Of a stretch of 64,000 nt of DNA, positions 7,892-16,984 are shown in pieces (position 1 is the first letter of the stretch; each line of letters begins with the position of its first letter). The translations under genes and the position numbers were made by a program. Source of the stretch: Thermoguttaceae bacterium (GTDB lineage: Bacteria > Planctomycetota > Planctomycetia > Pirellulales > Thermoguttaceae); contig JAFRFG010000027.1 in assembly GCA_017434455.1 (NCBI GenBank), forward strand, positions 1 to 64,000, in the 5' to 3' direction. Below the pieces are notes generated by a model. The model ran no database searches. It was given only the letters and a program-made list of their open reading frames with translations, and had not been told where the DNA came from.

Positions 7892-9808
7892 TCACTGATC
7901 CAGATGCGCGCCGTATTCGGGGACCAGCTTGGCCAGCTGAGCGCGAAGGCGCTTCTCGTCGCCGATTCGGGACAGATCAACCAGATCGGCGATTTGGGAT
8001 TGAACCTCCTCAACATCGAAAGATCGCGCTTCCGCGGCGAAGAGCTTGGGAAATTTGGTCGGGAGACGTTTCTCGGAATCGGAATAGAGCTCTTCGTAGA
8101 GCTTTTCGCCGGGACGCATACCGATCTCGACAATTTCGATCGAATCCTCGGGAAGGCCGGCTAAGCGGACCATATCGTGGGCAAGGTCGATAATTTTGAC
8201 CGGTTCCCCCATATCGAGGACGAAGATTTCCCCTCCCTTGCCGAAGGCCGACGCCTCGAGGACCAGCTGGGCCGCCTCGGGGATCGTCATAAAGAATCGG
8301 GTCATCCTCCGGTCGGTGATGGTGATCGGGCCTCCCTGCTGAATCTGCTGACGAAAGACCGGGACGACACTTCCCGCGGAACCGAGGACGTTGCCGAAAC
8401 GGGTGACGATGAATTTTGTCTTGCTCTTTTGACTGAAGGTATTGACGAACCGTTCGGCCAGGCATTTGGTCGTTCCCATGACGCTGGTCGGGTTGACCGC
8501 CTTGTCGGTGGAGATCAGGACAAAACGCTCGGTGCCGTACCGATCGGCGGCCAGGGCGACGACGCCGGTTCCATAGACGTTGTTGTAGACCGCCTCGCAG
8601 ATGTTCTGTTCCATCAGGGGAACGTGCTTGTGCGCCGCGGCGTGATAGACCACCTCGGGATGAAACTGCTCGAAAACCTCTTTGATCCGCTGGACGTCGA
8701 CGACATTGGCGATGACCGTGTAGATCTTGGTGTTGATCGAGGAATTTCCCTGGTGGATCGTCTTTTTGAGCGCCTCCAGTTCGCGCTGGAGGAAGAAAAT
8801 CCGGTTCTCCCCGCGCCCCAAGAGGATCAGCTCAGACGGTTCGAAGGTCAAGAGCTGACGGCAGATCTCCGAGCCGATACTCCCCCCGGCGCCGGTGACC
8901 AAAACACGTCGGCCGCGGATCCGGCCGGAAATCATATCGGTGTCGAGTTTGACCGGCTCACGGCGCAAAAGGTCGTTGATGTCGATCTCGCGGATCGGAA
9001 TCTTTCGGCTCGGGACGATATCTCCGGCGGGAATGACGCGCAGCTCTAAGGAGTGTTTCTGGCAGATTTCGTGAAGGTGACGAAACTCCGGGCCGGCCAA
9101 TGTTCCGGCGACGATGAGAACATCGTGAACACGGTGCTTGGAAGCCAGACGGGGGAGGTCGTCTATCATGCCGAGAATCGGGATATAGGAGATCTGCATC
9201 CCCGCCTTGTACTGATGGCGGGTGAGAAAACCGACGACGTAGAAACCGGAGTCTTTGCGGGTATTGATGATTTCGACAATCTTGCCGCCATGGGAGTTGG
9301 CGCCGACAAAAAAGGCCCGGCTTAAGTGGTCCACACCGCGAGTGGCGACATTTTCACGGACGAAACGCAGTAAAAGACGCACTCCCCCGAGCAGCATAAT
9401 GGTCGTTCCAAAGTCGATAATCAGGATACTTCGGGAAATATGGGGAAGATTGAGAAACTTGTGATAGGCGTCGGCGAAGGTGAGGATCAAAAGGGAGATG
9501 GCGGCACTGTAGACGACCATCTGGAGGTCTTTGACGGTCGCGTAGAACCATCGGCTTCGGAAGTGTCTTTGGATGTAGAAGACGATCATCTTCACCGCCA
9601 GGACGACGAAGACGGCCGGATAAAAGACTTCCAGCGCGTCGGCGCTGAAGGTTAAATCGAACCGGAAAAATACGGCCAAAAAAAAGGAGGTAAGGAAAAT
9701 CAATAGATGAATAATCATCGTGGCGGTGATCCAGACAGGACGCCGGCGCACGAAATTACGAAGATACCCAAGCCAGGTCAACCGATGACGATTTTCCACC
9801 TTTGCCAT
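7892..9808 (-). CDS. FlaA1/CapD-like membrane nucleotide-sugar 4,6-dehydratase
   Basis: This 638-residue protein has four N-terminal membrane helices (about 26-48, 60-78, 95-113, 125-148), a CoA-binding-like Rossmann segment (about 160-260) and a C-terminal extended SDR domain with TGAGGSIGSE at 305-314. The SDR catalytic region reads STDKAVNPTSVMGTTK, where Met replaces the usual Tyr, as in the PglF/CapD/WbpM family that dehydrates UDP-GlcNAc to the 4-keto-6-deoxy sugar. This is the first step to di-amino-bacillosamine, QuiNAc or FucNAc in surface glycans. It lies downstream of the heptose cluster with a 124-base gap. The start ATG 9808 has an AGAGG site 5 bases upstream. Confidence 0.9.
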   Translation of the reverse strand: MAKVENRHRLTWLGYLRNFVRRRPVWITATMIIHLLIFLTSFFLAVFFRFDLTFSADALEVFYPAVFVVLAVKMIVFYIQRHFRSRWFYATVKDLQMVVYSAAISLLILTFADAYHKFLNLPHISRSILIIDFGTTIMLLGGVRLLLRFVRENVATRGVDHLSRAFFVGANSHGGKIVEIINTRKDSGFYVVGFLTRHQYKAGMQISYIPILGMIDDLPRLASKHRVHDVLIVAGTLAGPEFRHLHEICQKHSLELRVIPAGDIVPSRKIPIREIDINDLLRREPVKLDTDMISGRIRGRRVLVTGAGGSIGSEICRQLLTFEPSELILLGRGENRIFFLQRELEALKKTIHQGNSSINTKIYTVIANVVDVQRIKEVFEQFHPEVVYHAAAHKHVPLMEQNICEAVYNNVYGTGVVALAADRYGTERFVLISTDKAVNPTSVMGTTKCLAERFVNTFSQKSKTKFIVTRFGNVLGSAGSVVPVFRQQIQQGGPITITDRRMTRFFMTIPEAAQLVLEASAFGKGGEIFVLDMGEPVKIIDLAHDMVRLAGLPEDSIEIVEIGMRPGEKLYEELYSDSEKRLPTKFPKLFAAEARSFDVEEVQSQIADLVDLSRIGDEKRLRAQLAKLVPEYGAHLDQ

Positions 9809-9932
9809 GAGAACCTCTTTGATCTTCCTTAAAGTGTTGATCGATGTCTCACTTTCGCAGACACCCCCCCTACTATTTTACCTTAAGCCCTTTGCGTTGC
9901 CAGCGGTGAAGCGACCTTTTTGGAAAGGGAAT

Positions 9933-10919
9933 TTAGCAATAACGATCTTCCCGAGAAAGGAAACCTTGAATGTACTTCCTTACCCCGTCCTCCAGCGGGG
10001 TCATCGGGGCGGTGTACCCCGCGGCGCGCAGTTTCGTCAAATCGGCGCAGGTGTGATATTGGTACTGGGGACGCAGCGATTCGGGCATCTCGATGTACTG
10101 GATACGTTCTTCCCGCCCCGCCGCCTTTTGGCAGGCCGCCGCCAGGTCGCGGAAGGTCCGAGCCCGGCCCGAACCGACATTGAAGAGGCCGCAGATGCCG
10201 GGGTTCTCTAAAAAGAAACGGACGACCTGGACGATGTCTGCGACCCAGACAAAATCTCTTTCCTGACCGCCGTCGGGATAATCACGGTTGTACGATTTGA
10301 ATAGGCGTACCGCCTCGCCTCGGGCGACGTCGGGATAGATATGCGCGATTACCGACTTTTGTTCCCCCTTGTGATATTCGTTCGGCCCATAGACATTGAA
10401 GAACTTTAGTCCGACGTACTGGGGAGGCATCGGGGCGGAAGCGGCTTTTTGAGATGCGATCTTCCGGTCGATGAACGCCTTGCTCCAGCCGTAGGGGTTC
10501 AGCGGCCGAAGGGCGTTGAGGTACGCCGCGTCGTCGCGGTCGAGGAAACCGTGCTCCCCCCTCCCATAGGTCGCCGCCGAGGAGGCGAAGATAAAACGCT
10601 TGCGGTGATCGCGGCAATATTCCCAAAGGTCCCAGGTCAGACGGATATTCGATTCGACGATCTTATCGACGTCCCGCTCGGTGGTCGTGCTGATCGCCCC
10701 CATGTGGATCACCGCGCTGACGGAATCGTCCCAGCGTTCCAGGAACTGCATTGTTCTTTCCGGAGGGATAATATCGAACAGGGAACGTTTGGCGATATTC
10801 TTCCATTTTTCGTCACATCCGAGCCGATCGATCACGACCAATTCTTTGTGGCCGAGATTCTCCAGGCCCGCGAGGATATTAGATCCAATGAAACCGGCTC
10901 CTCCGGTCACAACGATCAT
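9933..10919 (-). CDS. hldD: ADP-L-glycero-D-manno-heptose 6-epimerase
   Basis: The 328-residue extended SDR has TGGAGFIGSN at the N-terminus for NADP binding, FASSAATYGRGEHGF with the catalytic Ser/Thr, and NPYGWSKAFID with the Tyr-x3-Lys. GLKFFNVYGPNEYHKGEQKS is diagnostic of HldD/RfaD. It converts ADP-D-glycero- to ADP-L-glycero-beta-D-manno-heptose, the donor for LPS inner core. Its ATG overlaps the gmhB stop in an ATGA junction (10916-10919), which implies translational coupling. Last gene of the tightly packed heptose set. Confidence 0.95.
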   Translation of the reverse strand: MIVVTGGAGFIGSNILAGLENLGHKELVVIDRLGCDEKWKNIAKRSLFDIIPPERTMQFLERWDDSVSAVIHMGAISTTTERDVDKIVESNIRLTWDLWEYCRDHRKRFIFASSAATYGRGEHGFLDRDDAAYLNALRPLNPYGWSKAFIDRKIASQKAASAPMPPQYVGLKFFNVYGPNEYHKGEQKSVIAHIYPDVARGEAVRLFKSYNRDYPDGGQERDFVWVADIVQVVRFFLENPGICGLFNVGSGRARTFRDLAAACQKAAGREERIQYIEMPESLRPQYQYHTCADLTKLRAAGYTAPMTPLEDGVRKYIQGFLSREDRYC

Positions 10920-11425
10920 AGCAAATTCTCCATTTCACTGAGCGAACGGATGACATTTTCGGCGCCTATTGTCTGAACGTCCCCGGTTTTGCCGGTAACC
11001 AGCAAAACGTTTCGTCCCACCCCGGCACGCCTGGCGGCCTCGATATCGCGGCCTTGATCCCCAAGGGAACAGCTCTTCGCCAGATCGAGCGCGAACTGGT
11101 CGCGGGCCTTGAGGAACATCCCCGGATTGGGCTTTCTGTCATCGCCGCTGAGCGTCGGGCAGTAATAGACTTTGGAGATGGTCACCCCTTCTCGGAGAAA
11201 CGCTTCCTCCATCCAGCGCGTCAGGGCGAGAAATTCCTCTTCGGTAAAGTAGCCCCGCTCAATCCCCGATTGGTTGGTGACGACGATGATTTTGTACCCT
11301 AAAGCGGCGGCGCGGCGGCACAGATCGAAGATACCGGGGACAAAGACAAACTCCTCCGGCGTGTGGACATAGTGACGGTCGAGGTTGATGATACCGTCCC
11401 GGTCGAGAAAAAGCGCCTTGTTCAT
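10916..11425 (-). CDS. gmhB: D-glycero-beta-D-manno-heptose-1,7-bisphosphate 7-phosphatase
   Basis: This 169-residue HAD-superfamily phosphatase begins ALFLDRDGIINLDRHYVHTP (motif I DxDG), has IIVVTNQSGIERGYF (motif II) and SLGDQGRDIEAARRAGV (motif IV). It removes the C7 phosphate in ADP-heptose synthesis. GmhB normally has a zinc loop with CxH and two further cysteines; here VYYCPTLSGDDRKPNPGMFL occupies that place and appears to lack the full zinc site. I chose ATG 11425 because it overlaps the gmhA stop as ATGA; an upstream in-frame start would add only five residues. Confidence 0.93.
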   Translation of the reverse strand: MNKALFLDRDGIINLDRHYVHTPEEFVFVPGIFDLCRRAAALGYKIIVVTNQSGIERGYFTEEEFLALTRWMEEAFLREGVTISKVYYCPTLSGDDRKPNPGMFLKARDQFALDLAKSCSLGDQGRDIEAARRAGVGRNVLLVTGKTGDVQTIGAENVIRSLSEMENLL

Positions 11426-11997
11426 TGCCCACCGCCGCAAAGCGCCCGCTCAATGCCGTCGCAAATCATGTGGCCGATGATCAGGTGCAGTTCCTGAACC
11501 GAATTGGCCTCGGAGGCCGGCACGGCGAGGAGATAATCGGCCATGCCGCGCAGCCGTCCCAAACGGGTCCCGATCATCGCCACCGTGGTGATCTTTTTTG
11601 AGCGGGCCGCCTCGAAGGCCCGGACCACGTTTTCGCTGTTTCCGCTGGTCGACAGTCCAAAGAGGACGTCGCCGGGGCGTCCGAGGCCGCGAATCTGCCT
11701 CGCGAAGACCTCTTCAAAGCCGTAGTCGTTTCCCACAGCGGTGAGAACCGAGGTGTCGACCGTCAGGGCCGCCGAACGCATCGGAAGGCGGTCGAGTTTA
11801 TACCGGCCGACCAGTTCGGCGGAGAGATGCTGCGCCTGAGAGGCGCTTCCGCCGTTCCCGCAAAAGAAAATGGCCCCGTCACGCTTTAAGGAGTCGACAC
11901 AGCGGTCGATCACTCGGGACAGTTCCGGAAGCAGTTCCCGTGTTTTTAGGCAGTTATCGGCAATGGCCGCCAGTTCCCCGCTGAGTCGCTCAAGCAT
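11422..11997 (-). CDS. gmhA: Sedoheptulose-7-phosphate isomerase
   Basis: A 191-residue SIS-domain protein with FFCGNGGSASQAQHLSAELVGRY and LFGLSTSGNSENVVRAFEAA, both hallmarks of GmhA, which makes D-glycero-D-manno-heptose 7-phosphate from sedoheptulose 7-phosphate. The start at ATG 11997 lies inside the 3' end of hldE (8-base overlap) and has an AAGGAGGGAA ribosome-binding site at 12001-12010, strongly supporting this start over longer in-frame versions. It is coupled on both sides in the heptose operon. Confidence 0.95.
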   Translation of the reverse strand: MLERLSGELAAIADNCLKTRELLPELSRVIDRCVDSLKRDGAIFFCGNGGSASQAQHLSAELVGRYKLDRLPMRSAALTVDTSVLTAVGNDYGFEEVFARQIRGLGRPGDVLFGLSTSGNSENVVRAFEAARSKKITTVAMIGTRLGRLRGMADYLLAVPASEANSVQELHLIIGHMICDGIERALCGGGQ

Positions 11998-13498
11998 CGG
12001 TTCCCTCCTTGGCCGCGCTGGACGACGGCTCAGACCGCAGCTTTTCAATGAAATCGGTGGTCGAGACGCCGTCGAGACGCTTTAAGACCACCGCCCGGCC
12101 GCCGTAGGCGACCACCTTTTGGGCCTCGGGCCATTGGTCGATCGAATATCCCTCTTTGGCGATAACGTCGGGATGAACCTGCTCCACCAGCGATTCGGCG
12201 GTAGGATCGTCGAAAATTACGACGTAGTCGACGTATCTTAACGCGGCCACAATCTCCGCTCTTGTCCGCTCGTCTTGAATGGGACGGTTCGGGCCTTTGT
12301 ATCCCCGGACCGACCGATCGGAGTTGACCCCGACGACCAAAACGTCACACTCACCGCGGGCGGCCGCGAACGATGCGAGGTGCCCGCGATGCAGGCAGTC
12401 GAAACAGCCGTTGGTGAAGCCGATTGTTTTCCCCCGCTGGCGCCAAGGGGAGAGCACCGAGGTGATCTTTTCGCGGGGGATGATATGGCTGGAATTCTCC
12501 GGCGCCGGGTGGCGGCCGCCGAGCGCTTCGCGGATCTCGTCGGCCGTCACGGACGAGGTGCCGAGTTTTCCGACGACGATTCCCGAGGCGATATTGGCGA
12601 TCGCCATCGCGTCGTCGTAATCGGCCCCGGCCCCCAGCGAGGCCCCCAGCGCCGCGAAGGAGGTATCCCCCGCGCCGGAGACATCGAAGACCTCGCGCGC
12701 CTGGGTCGGTATCTGATGGCAGGAGTCGGGCTTATCGGCCGAAATATGGAGCATTCCGTGCTGACTTAACGTGACGATCACATGCCGCAGGCCGTAGCGA
12801 TCAAAGAGGATCTTGGCCCCGCGCGCGACATCTTGGTAAAAACGCTTCGACGTCGGATCGATCGTTACCGAGGTGACCTCTTGGAACTCTTTTTTGTTCG
12901 GTTTGACCAGGACGGCCCCGGCGTATTTGGAATAATCGACCCCCTTGGGATCGACGATGACCGGTTTATTCGCCCGGCGGCAGCGCCGGATCAGCTCCTG
13001 GGCCGTGCGCTCGGTAATCGCCCCCTTGGCGTAATCGGAGATTAAAACAATATCGGCCTGGGGAAGGTGTTCCTCAATCTTCTGAAGATAAGTATCCAAG
13101 ACCGGCTCGATATCGGGGGAAAGATCTTCCTGATCGGCCCGCAAAAGGTGATTGTGCGAGGCGATCAGCCGTGTCTTGACCGTGGTTCGGTAACCGGGCA
13201 GAGAGATGAGCGCGTTGGCACAGCGATGCTGATCGAGCATTTCCGCCACCCGGCGGCCTTGAGGATCGGAACCGACCAAACCGACGCAGGCGACCCGGCA
13301 GCCGAGCGCGGCCAGGTTGACGGCGACGTTCCCCGCGCCGCCGAGCATCGTTTTTTCGGAACCGAAACGAAAGACCGGAACCGGCGCCTCGGGAGAGATT
13401 CGATCGACCGTTCCGTATTGGAAACGGTCGAGCATATAATCGCCGACCACCAGCGTTTTGACGCCGGAAAAGCGGTCGATGATATCAAACAGGTTCAT
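11990..13498 (-). CDS. hldE: Bifunctional heptose-7-phosphate kinase / heptose-1-phosphate adenylyltransferase
   Basis: This 502-residue protein fuses a PfkB/ribokinase-type kinase (VVGDYMLDRFQYG near residue 14, SPEAPVPVFRFG, and DVSGAGDTSFAALGASL for the anion hole and catalytic Asp) to a nucleotidyltransferase (TNGCFDCLHRGHLASFAAAR, an HxGH motif). It carries out the kinase and adenylyl steps of ADP-heptose synthesis. Start ATG 13498 fits the family N-terminus; an in-frame alternative at 13594 would add 32 residues with no family match. Everything needed from sedoheptulose-7-phosphate to ADP-L,D-heptose is encoded between 9933 and 13498. Confidence 0.93.
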   Translation of the reverse strand: MNLFDIIDRFSGVKTLVVGDYMLDRFQYGTVDRISPEAPVPVFRFGSEKTMLGGAGNVAVNLAALGCRVACVGLVGSDPQGRRVAEMLDQHRCANALISLPGYRTTVKTRLIASHNHLLRADQEDLSPDIEPVLDTYLQKIEEHLPQADIVLISDYAKGAITERTAQELIRRCRRANKPVIVDPKGVDYSKYAGAVLVKPNKKEFQEVTSVTIDPTSKRFYQDVARGAKILFDRYGLRHVIVTLSQHGMLHISADKPDSCHQIPTQAREVFDVSGAGDTSFAALGASLGAGADYDDAMAIANIASGIVVGKLGTSSVTADEIREALGGRHPAPENSSHIIPREKITSVLSPWRQRGKTIGFTNGCFDCLHRGHLASFAAARGECDVLVVGVNSDRSVRGYKGPNRPIQDERTRAEIVAALRYVDYVVIFDDPTAESLVEQVHPDVIAKEGYSIDQWPEAQKVVAYGGRAVVLKRLDGVSTTDFIEKLRSEPSSSAAKEGTDA

Positions 13499-13628
13499 GG
13501 CAAAAACAATTCCCTTGCGGGGGACGGGGACTTCCTTGCTCGCGGCCGAAGGGGGCAGCGCCCTTTCGCTTTGACCGGGATGATTCAACCTCACCCCGGA
13601 GCAATTTTCCCGAAGGATGGGACACGTG

Positions 13629-14708
13629 TCAAGATTGATCCGCCGCTTTGGCGTCGGCCGCGGCGGCTAACAGCTCCCGGCATTTTTCCAGAACCTGCTG
13701 CGGCGTGATCGCCTTCATGCACTCCCAATGGGAACACTTGCGTTTGAAACAATTACGGCAGGCCAGGGGGGTCTGGATATTGACCGCCCCGCTGTAGCCG
13801 TACGGTCCGCTGCGCTCGGGGCGGGTAGGGCCAAACAGCGCGACGATCGGACGCTTGGCGGCGAAGGCGATATGCAGGGGACCGGTATCGCCGCTGACAA
13901 ACAGCGAGGCATGCTGAACCAGGGCCGTCATCTCGGGGAGGTCTGTCCGGCCGGTGGTGTCGATCATCCGAGCGGGCGTCTCTTCGGTTTCCTGCCGGCC
14001 GGCCAGGCGGAGAACCTCTTCCGAGCGGGGAAGATCGCCGCGGCTGCCGAGCAGAACAACATCGAGCCCTTCGGTCCGCAGGGCGGCCGAGAGCATCGCG
14101 TAATGCTCGGGGGGCCAGCATTTCGTCTCGCAGCGGGTGCCGGGGACCAGCAGCGCGTAGGGTCTTTTCAGCTCGAAGCGTTCCCGAACGTTCTCCCAAG
14201 CGTCGGTCTGCTGCGGCAGAGGAAAGAGAAGATCGGTCTGCTGAGCCCCTAGAAATCGGGCGACGTCCAGCGCCTGTTCGATCACGTGCCCGCCGTCGAA
14301 GTTTCCCGCGTGGGGACCGCGAACCGGCCGGCAGACCAGGTAACTCCCCTCCCGCATGAAGGAGGTTCCGATTTTTTGCCTCGCGCCGGAAAGAAGGGCG
14401 ACCGCCGCGCTTTTCATCAGCCCCTGCAGGTCGATCACCATATCGAACCCCTCGGCACGAAGCCGGCGGCGCAGCGCCGCGATCTCCCGGATCAGGCGAA
14501 TCGGGTGTCCCAGCGACGGGCGGGGTACCTCAATGATTTCATCGATCCAGGGGGGGGAGGGGATCATCGGCGCGAAGGCGGGATGAACCGCCCAGCAGAT
14601 CTTCGCTTCCGGGAAACGGCGTCGAAGGGCGGCGGCAAACGGCAGCGTATGAATCACATCCCCCAGCGAGCTGAGTCGGACGATCAGTATTCGTTTGGGG
14701 TCTTCCAC
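13629..14708 (-). CDS. ADP-heptose:LPS heptosyltransferase (GT9)
   Basis: The 359-residue GT-B protein begins with RILIVRLSSLGDVIHTLPF, the GT9 acceptor/donor loop, and has VPGTRCETKCWPPEHY, SLFVSGDTGPLHIAFAAKRP and VALFGPTRPERSGPYG, all canonical for WaaC/WaaF. It transfers heptose to the LPS inner core at the cytoplasmic face. No ATG fits the N-terminus. I prefer GTG 14708 with AGAGG nine bases upstream; TTG 14741 is the alternative and adds 11 residues. It is the first gene of the reverse heptose operon, with a promoter at 14776-14803. Confidence 0.88.
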   Translation of the reverse strand: MEDPKRILIVRLSSLGDVIHTLPFAAALRRRFPEAKICWAVHPAFAPMIPSPPWIDEIIEVPRPSLGHPIRLIREIAALRRRLRAEGFDMVIDLQGLMKSAAVALLSGARQKIGTSFMREGSYLVCRPVRGPHAGNFDGGHVIEQALDVARFLGAQQTDLLFPLPQQTDAWENVRERFELKRPYALLVPGTRCETKCWPPEHYAMLSAALRTEGLDVVLLGSRGDLPRSEEVLRLAGRQETEETPARMIDTTGRTDLPEMTALVQHASLFVSGDTGPLHIAFAAKRPIVALFGPTRPERSGPYGYSGAVNIQTPLACRNCFKRKCSHWECMKAITPQQVLEKCRELLAAAADAKAADQS

Positions 14709-14775
14709 GCGCTCGTTCCTCTTATTAACCTCTTCCGACAAACCGTTTTCTTCCCGTGTTCCCGGGATGAGAGAT

Positions 14776-14803
14776 AGTATAGGTTTTTAACGCTCTGGAG
14801 CAA
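14776..14803 (-). promoter_or_regulatory. Promoter of the heptose operon
   Basis: Reverse-strand TTGCTC (14798-14803), a 16-base spacer and TATACT (14776-14781), divergent from the promoter at 14818-14846. Confidence 0.55.
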
Positions 14804-14817
14804 GGCGTCTTTTCTTG

Positions 14818-14846
14818 TTGCCCGCGCGCTGCGGCGGGGGTATACT
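14818..14846 (+). promoter_or_regulatory. Promoter of the GT2/GH43 unit
   Basis: TTGCCC (14818-14823), a 17-base spacer and TATACT (14841-14846). Predicted transcription start is near 14853, which excludes the in-frame TTG at 14846 as a translation start and bears on the start of the next gene. Confidence 0.5.
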
Positions 14847-14906
14847 TGCTTTTGCCGCGAAGAGTTAAGGTCCTTCGCTCTGCGAGGAAGTCAAATGGCG
14901 ACAGAT

Positions 14907-14934
14907 GTGAAAGAACAACGGTGAAAGAACAATC
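14907..14934 (+). repeat. Imperfect 14-bp tandem duplication at the start of a GT2 gene
   Basis: The 12-mer GTGAAAGAACAA occurs at 14907 and again at 14921, a 14-base period. ATG 14895, which has GAGGAAG four bases upstream, opens a 9-codon frame that stops with TGA at 14922-14924, overlapping the GTG at 14921. Removing one 14-base unit would put ATG 14895 in frame with the glycosyltransferase. Confidence 0.75.
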
Positions 14935-15988
14935 CTCCCATCACCCCGGCGAAGCGCCGGATGTCTCGGTCGTGATGCCGGTTTACAATACGCCGCCGGA
15001 GTATCTTCGAGTGGCCGTCGATGGGGTTCTGGCGCAGGAATTCTCCTCCTTCGAGCTGATCCTTGTCGACGACGCCTGCGACGAGCCGACCAAGGCCATT
15101 CTCCGGCGGTACGCCGCCGATTCCCGGGTGAGGGTCGTCCCTTCCTCCGGCCGCGGTACGGGGGCGGCCCGGCAGACCGGGCTGGCCAGCGCGGCGGGGA
15201 AGGGGGTTTTGTTTCTCGATTCCGACGACGTCTTCCACCGGCGGCTGCTGGCCGATCTGTATGGCGCGCTGACCCAAACGGAAGCGGATATCGCCATTGT
15301 CCCTTTTAAAAAGTTAGGACACCTCAAAGTCCGCGACCGCTTCGGTTCCGGCCGCCGGGTCATCTCTGCTCAGGAGTTCGCGCCCGTTCTCTTTCAAATG
15401 ACGGTGGTGATGATCTGGAACAAGATGTTTCGCCGGTCGTTTTTGACGGACAACGATCTTCATTTCCACCCCCTGGAGGTATCCGAGGACCTGTATTTCA
15501 CGCGGCGGGCCCTTTCTCGGGCAAAGAGCGTCGTCTTTGTCAACGGTCCTCCGCGCCTGAACTATCGAATTTTCCGCCGGGGTTCGGTCTCGCGCACGGC
15601 CCGCCGGACAGAGGGGGATTTTCTTAAGGCCGTCTCCTTTCTTCAGGAAGAGATCGAAAAAGACGGCACCTGGCCGATTTTTCACCGAACCTTTTTGACC
15701 TTGTGCCTGTCCATCGCGCAGGGTCACGCCCGCCGCCTGGGCTTCGGCCGCCAAGAGTCCTTCCGCCGCCGGTTAAAAGAGGAGTTCTTCCCCAGGTGGG
15801 GAATCGACTCGCAGGGAAGGGCTGATTATGATAAAAAGTGCCGCCCCTTTGTCCGCTTTATCCTCGGAAAGAAAGACCCTTTTCGAAAAGAGTGGCTTCC
15901 GGCGGGGGGGTACGATTACTACGCTTTCGGTATCCGTGTTTTTCGGTATCGGCCCCATCCATTACCCCAAGACCCCAAGAAAGGATAA
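14921..15988 (+). CDS. GT2-family glycosyltransferase
   Basis: A GT-A glycosyltransferase of about 355 residues: DVSVVMPVYNTPPEYLRVAV, ELILVDDACDEPTKAILRRY and the metal site FLDSDDVFHRR, then WNKMFRRSFL and a basic C-terminal half. It is paralogous to the two GT2 products at 2912 and 4013. The start is uncertain. GTG 14921 gives the first residues KEQSSHHPGEAP and overlaps the stop of a 9-codon frame beginning at the well-placed ATG 14895, so it may be reached by translational coupling. TTG 14846 is in frame but lies in the predicted -10. GH43 follows after 7 bases. Confidence 0.85.
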   Translation: MKEQSSHHPGEAPDVSVVMPVYNTPPEYLRVAVDGVLAQEFSSFELILVDDACDEPTKAILRRYAADSRVRVVPSSGRGTGAARQTGLASAAGKGVLFLDSDDVFHRRLLADLYGALTQTEADIAIVPFKKLGHLKVRDRFGSGRRVISAQEFAPVLFQMTVVMIWNKMFRRSFLTDNDLHFHPLEVSEDLYFTRRALSRAKSVVFVNGPPRLNYRIFRRGSVSRTARRTEGDFLKAVSFLQEEIEKDGTWPIFHRTFLTLCLSIAQGHARRLGFGRQESFRRRLKEEFFPRWGIDSQGRADYDKKCRPFVRFILGKKDPFRKEWLPAGGYDYYAFGIRVFRYRPHPLPQDPKKG

Positions 15989-15995
15989 TTCACCG

Positions 15996-16979
15996 ATGTT
16001 AATCTCTCGATCGGTTCTTTTAAGCTGTGCCGCCGTGCTCGTGTGTGCTTTCTCTGTCTTCCCCGCTTGGGGGGAGGAGGGGGCTCCCGACGGGGGGACC
16101 CCGACGGACCAGATCCGGGTACGCGATCCGTTTATTCTCGCCGAGGATGGGGTTTACTACCTCTATATCCAGTCGGGCAACCGCAAGGGAAGCGGCTTCC
16201 GAGGGGTCGAAGTCCGCACCAGCGCTGATCTGGAGCATTGGTCCGATCCCCGGCCGGTGCTGAAGCTCGACGATCCCGGCCTGATCAATGTCTGGGCCCC
16301 GGAGGTCCACCGGTACAACGGGGCGTATTATCTGTTTGTGACGCTGAGCTTTAAAGAGATTCTTCCGGGCGAGCGGCCGTCCGAGAACTGGCCCCAGCTC
16401 CATCGCCGCGGGACTTGGTGCTTCAAAGCCGATCGGCCTGACGGCCCGTTTGTCCCGGTCAAGGATGGTTCCCTTACCCCGGAGCAATGGCTGGCCCTGG
16501 ACGGGACCCTTTGGGTGGAGGACGATACCCCCTATATGGTTTTCTGCCACGAATGGGTTCAGGTGATCGATGGGACCATCGATTATATGCCCCTGGCCGA
16601 CGATCTGTCCGCTGCCACCGCCGAGCCGCAAACGATTCTGCGCGCCTCCCAGGCGCCGGGAGAGAACCACGGAAACGTGACGGATGGGCCTTTCCTCTAC
16701 AAAAGCGAAAAGTCCTCGGCGCTGTTTATGCTCTGGTCCAACTTCTTAGGGGAGGGGGGGTATTCGGTTTTGGCGGCCTGTTCTCCCAGCGGACGCCTGT
16801 CCGGTCCCTGGAACGAGTCGGTGCCGATCTTCACGCATGACGGCGGGCACGCGATGATCTTCCGAGATTTCTGCGGCGCGCTTCGTGTGGCTTTCCACCA
16901 GCCGAACGTCAATCCCAAAGAGCGGCTTCATATCCTGAAATTAGTCGACGACGGTCAGTCGCTGCGCCTGGAGGAATAG
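15996..16979 (+). CDS. Secreted GH43-family glycosidase-like protein
   Basis: The 327-residue protein starts at ATG 15996 with a Sec signal (LISRSVLLSCAAVLVCAFSV, cleavage near AWG). The five-bladed beta-propeller of GH43 follows: RVRDPFILAEDGVYYLY carries the catalytic-base Asp, LDGTLWVEDDTPYMVF the pKa-modulating Asp, and GENHGNVTDGPFLY the probable acid Glu. GH43 enzymes release arabinose or xylose from plant glycans. It is placed directly behind a biosynthetic glycosyltransferase, an unusual partner. Substrate is not predictable from sequence. Confidence 0.85.
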   Translation: MLISRSVLLSCAAVLVCAFSVFPAWGEEGAPDGGTPTDQIRVRDPFILAEDGVYYLYIQSGNRKGSGFRGVEVRTSADLEHWSDPRPVLKLDDPGLINVWAPEVHRYNGAYYLFVTLSFKEILPGERPSENWPQLHRRGTWCFKADRPDGPFVPVKDGSLTPEQWLALDGTLWVEDDTPYMVFCHEWVQVIDGTIDYMPLADDLSAATAEPQTILRASQAPGENHGNVTDGPFLYKSEKSSALFMLWSNFLGEGGYSVLAACSPSGRLSGPWNESVPIFTHDGGHAMIFRDFCGALRVAFHQPNVNPKERLHILKLVDDGQSLRLEE

Positions 16980-16984
16980 ACCGT

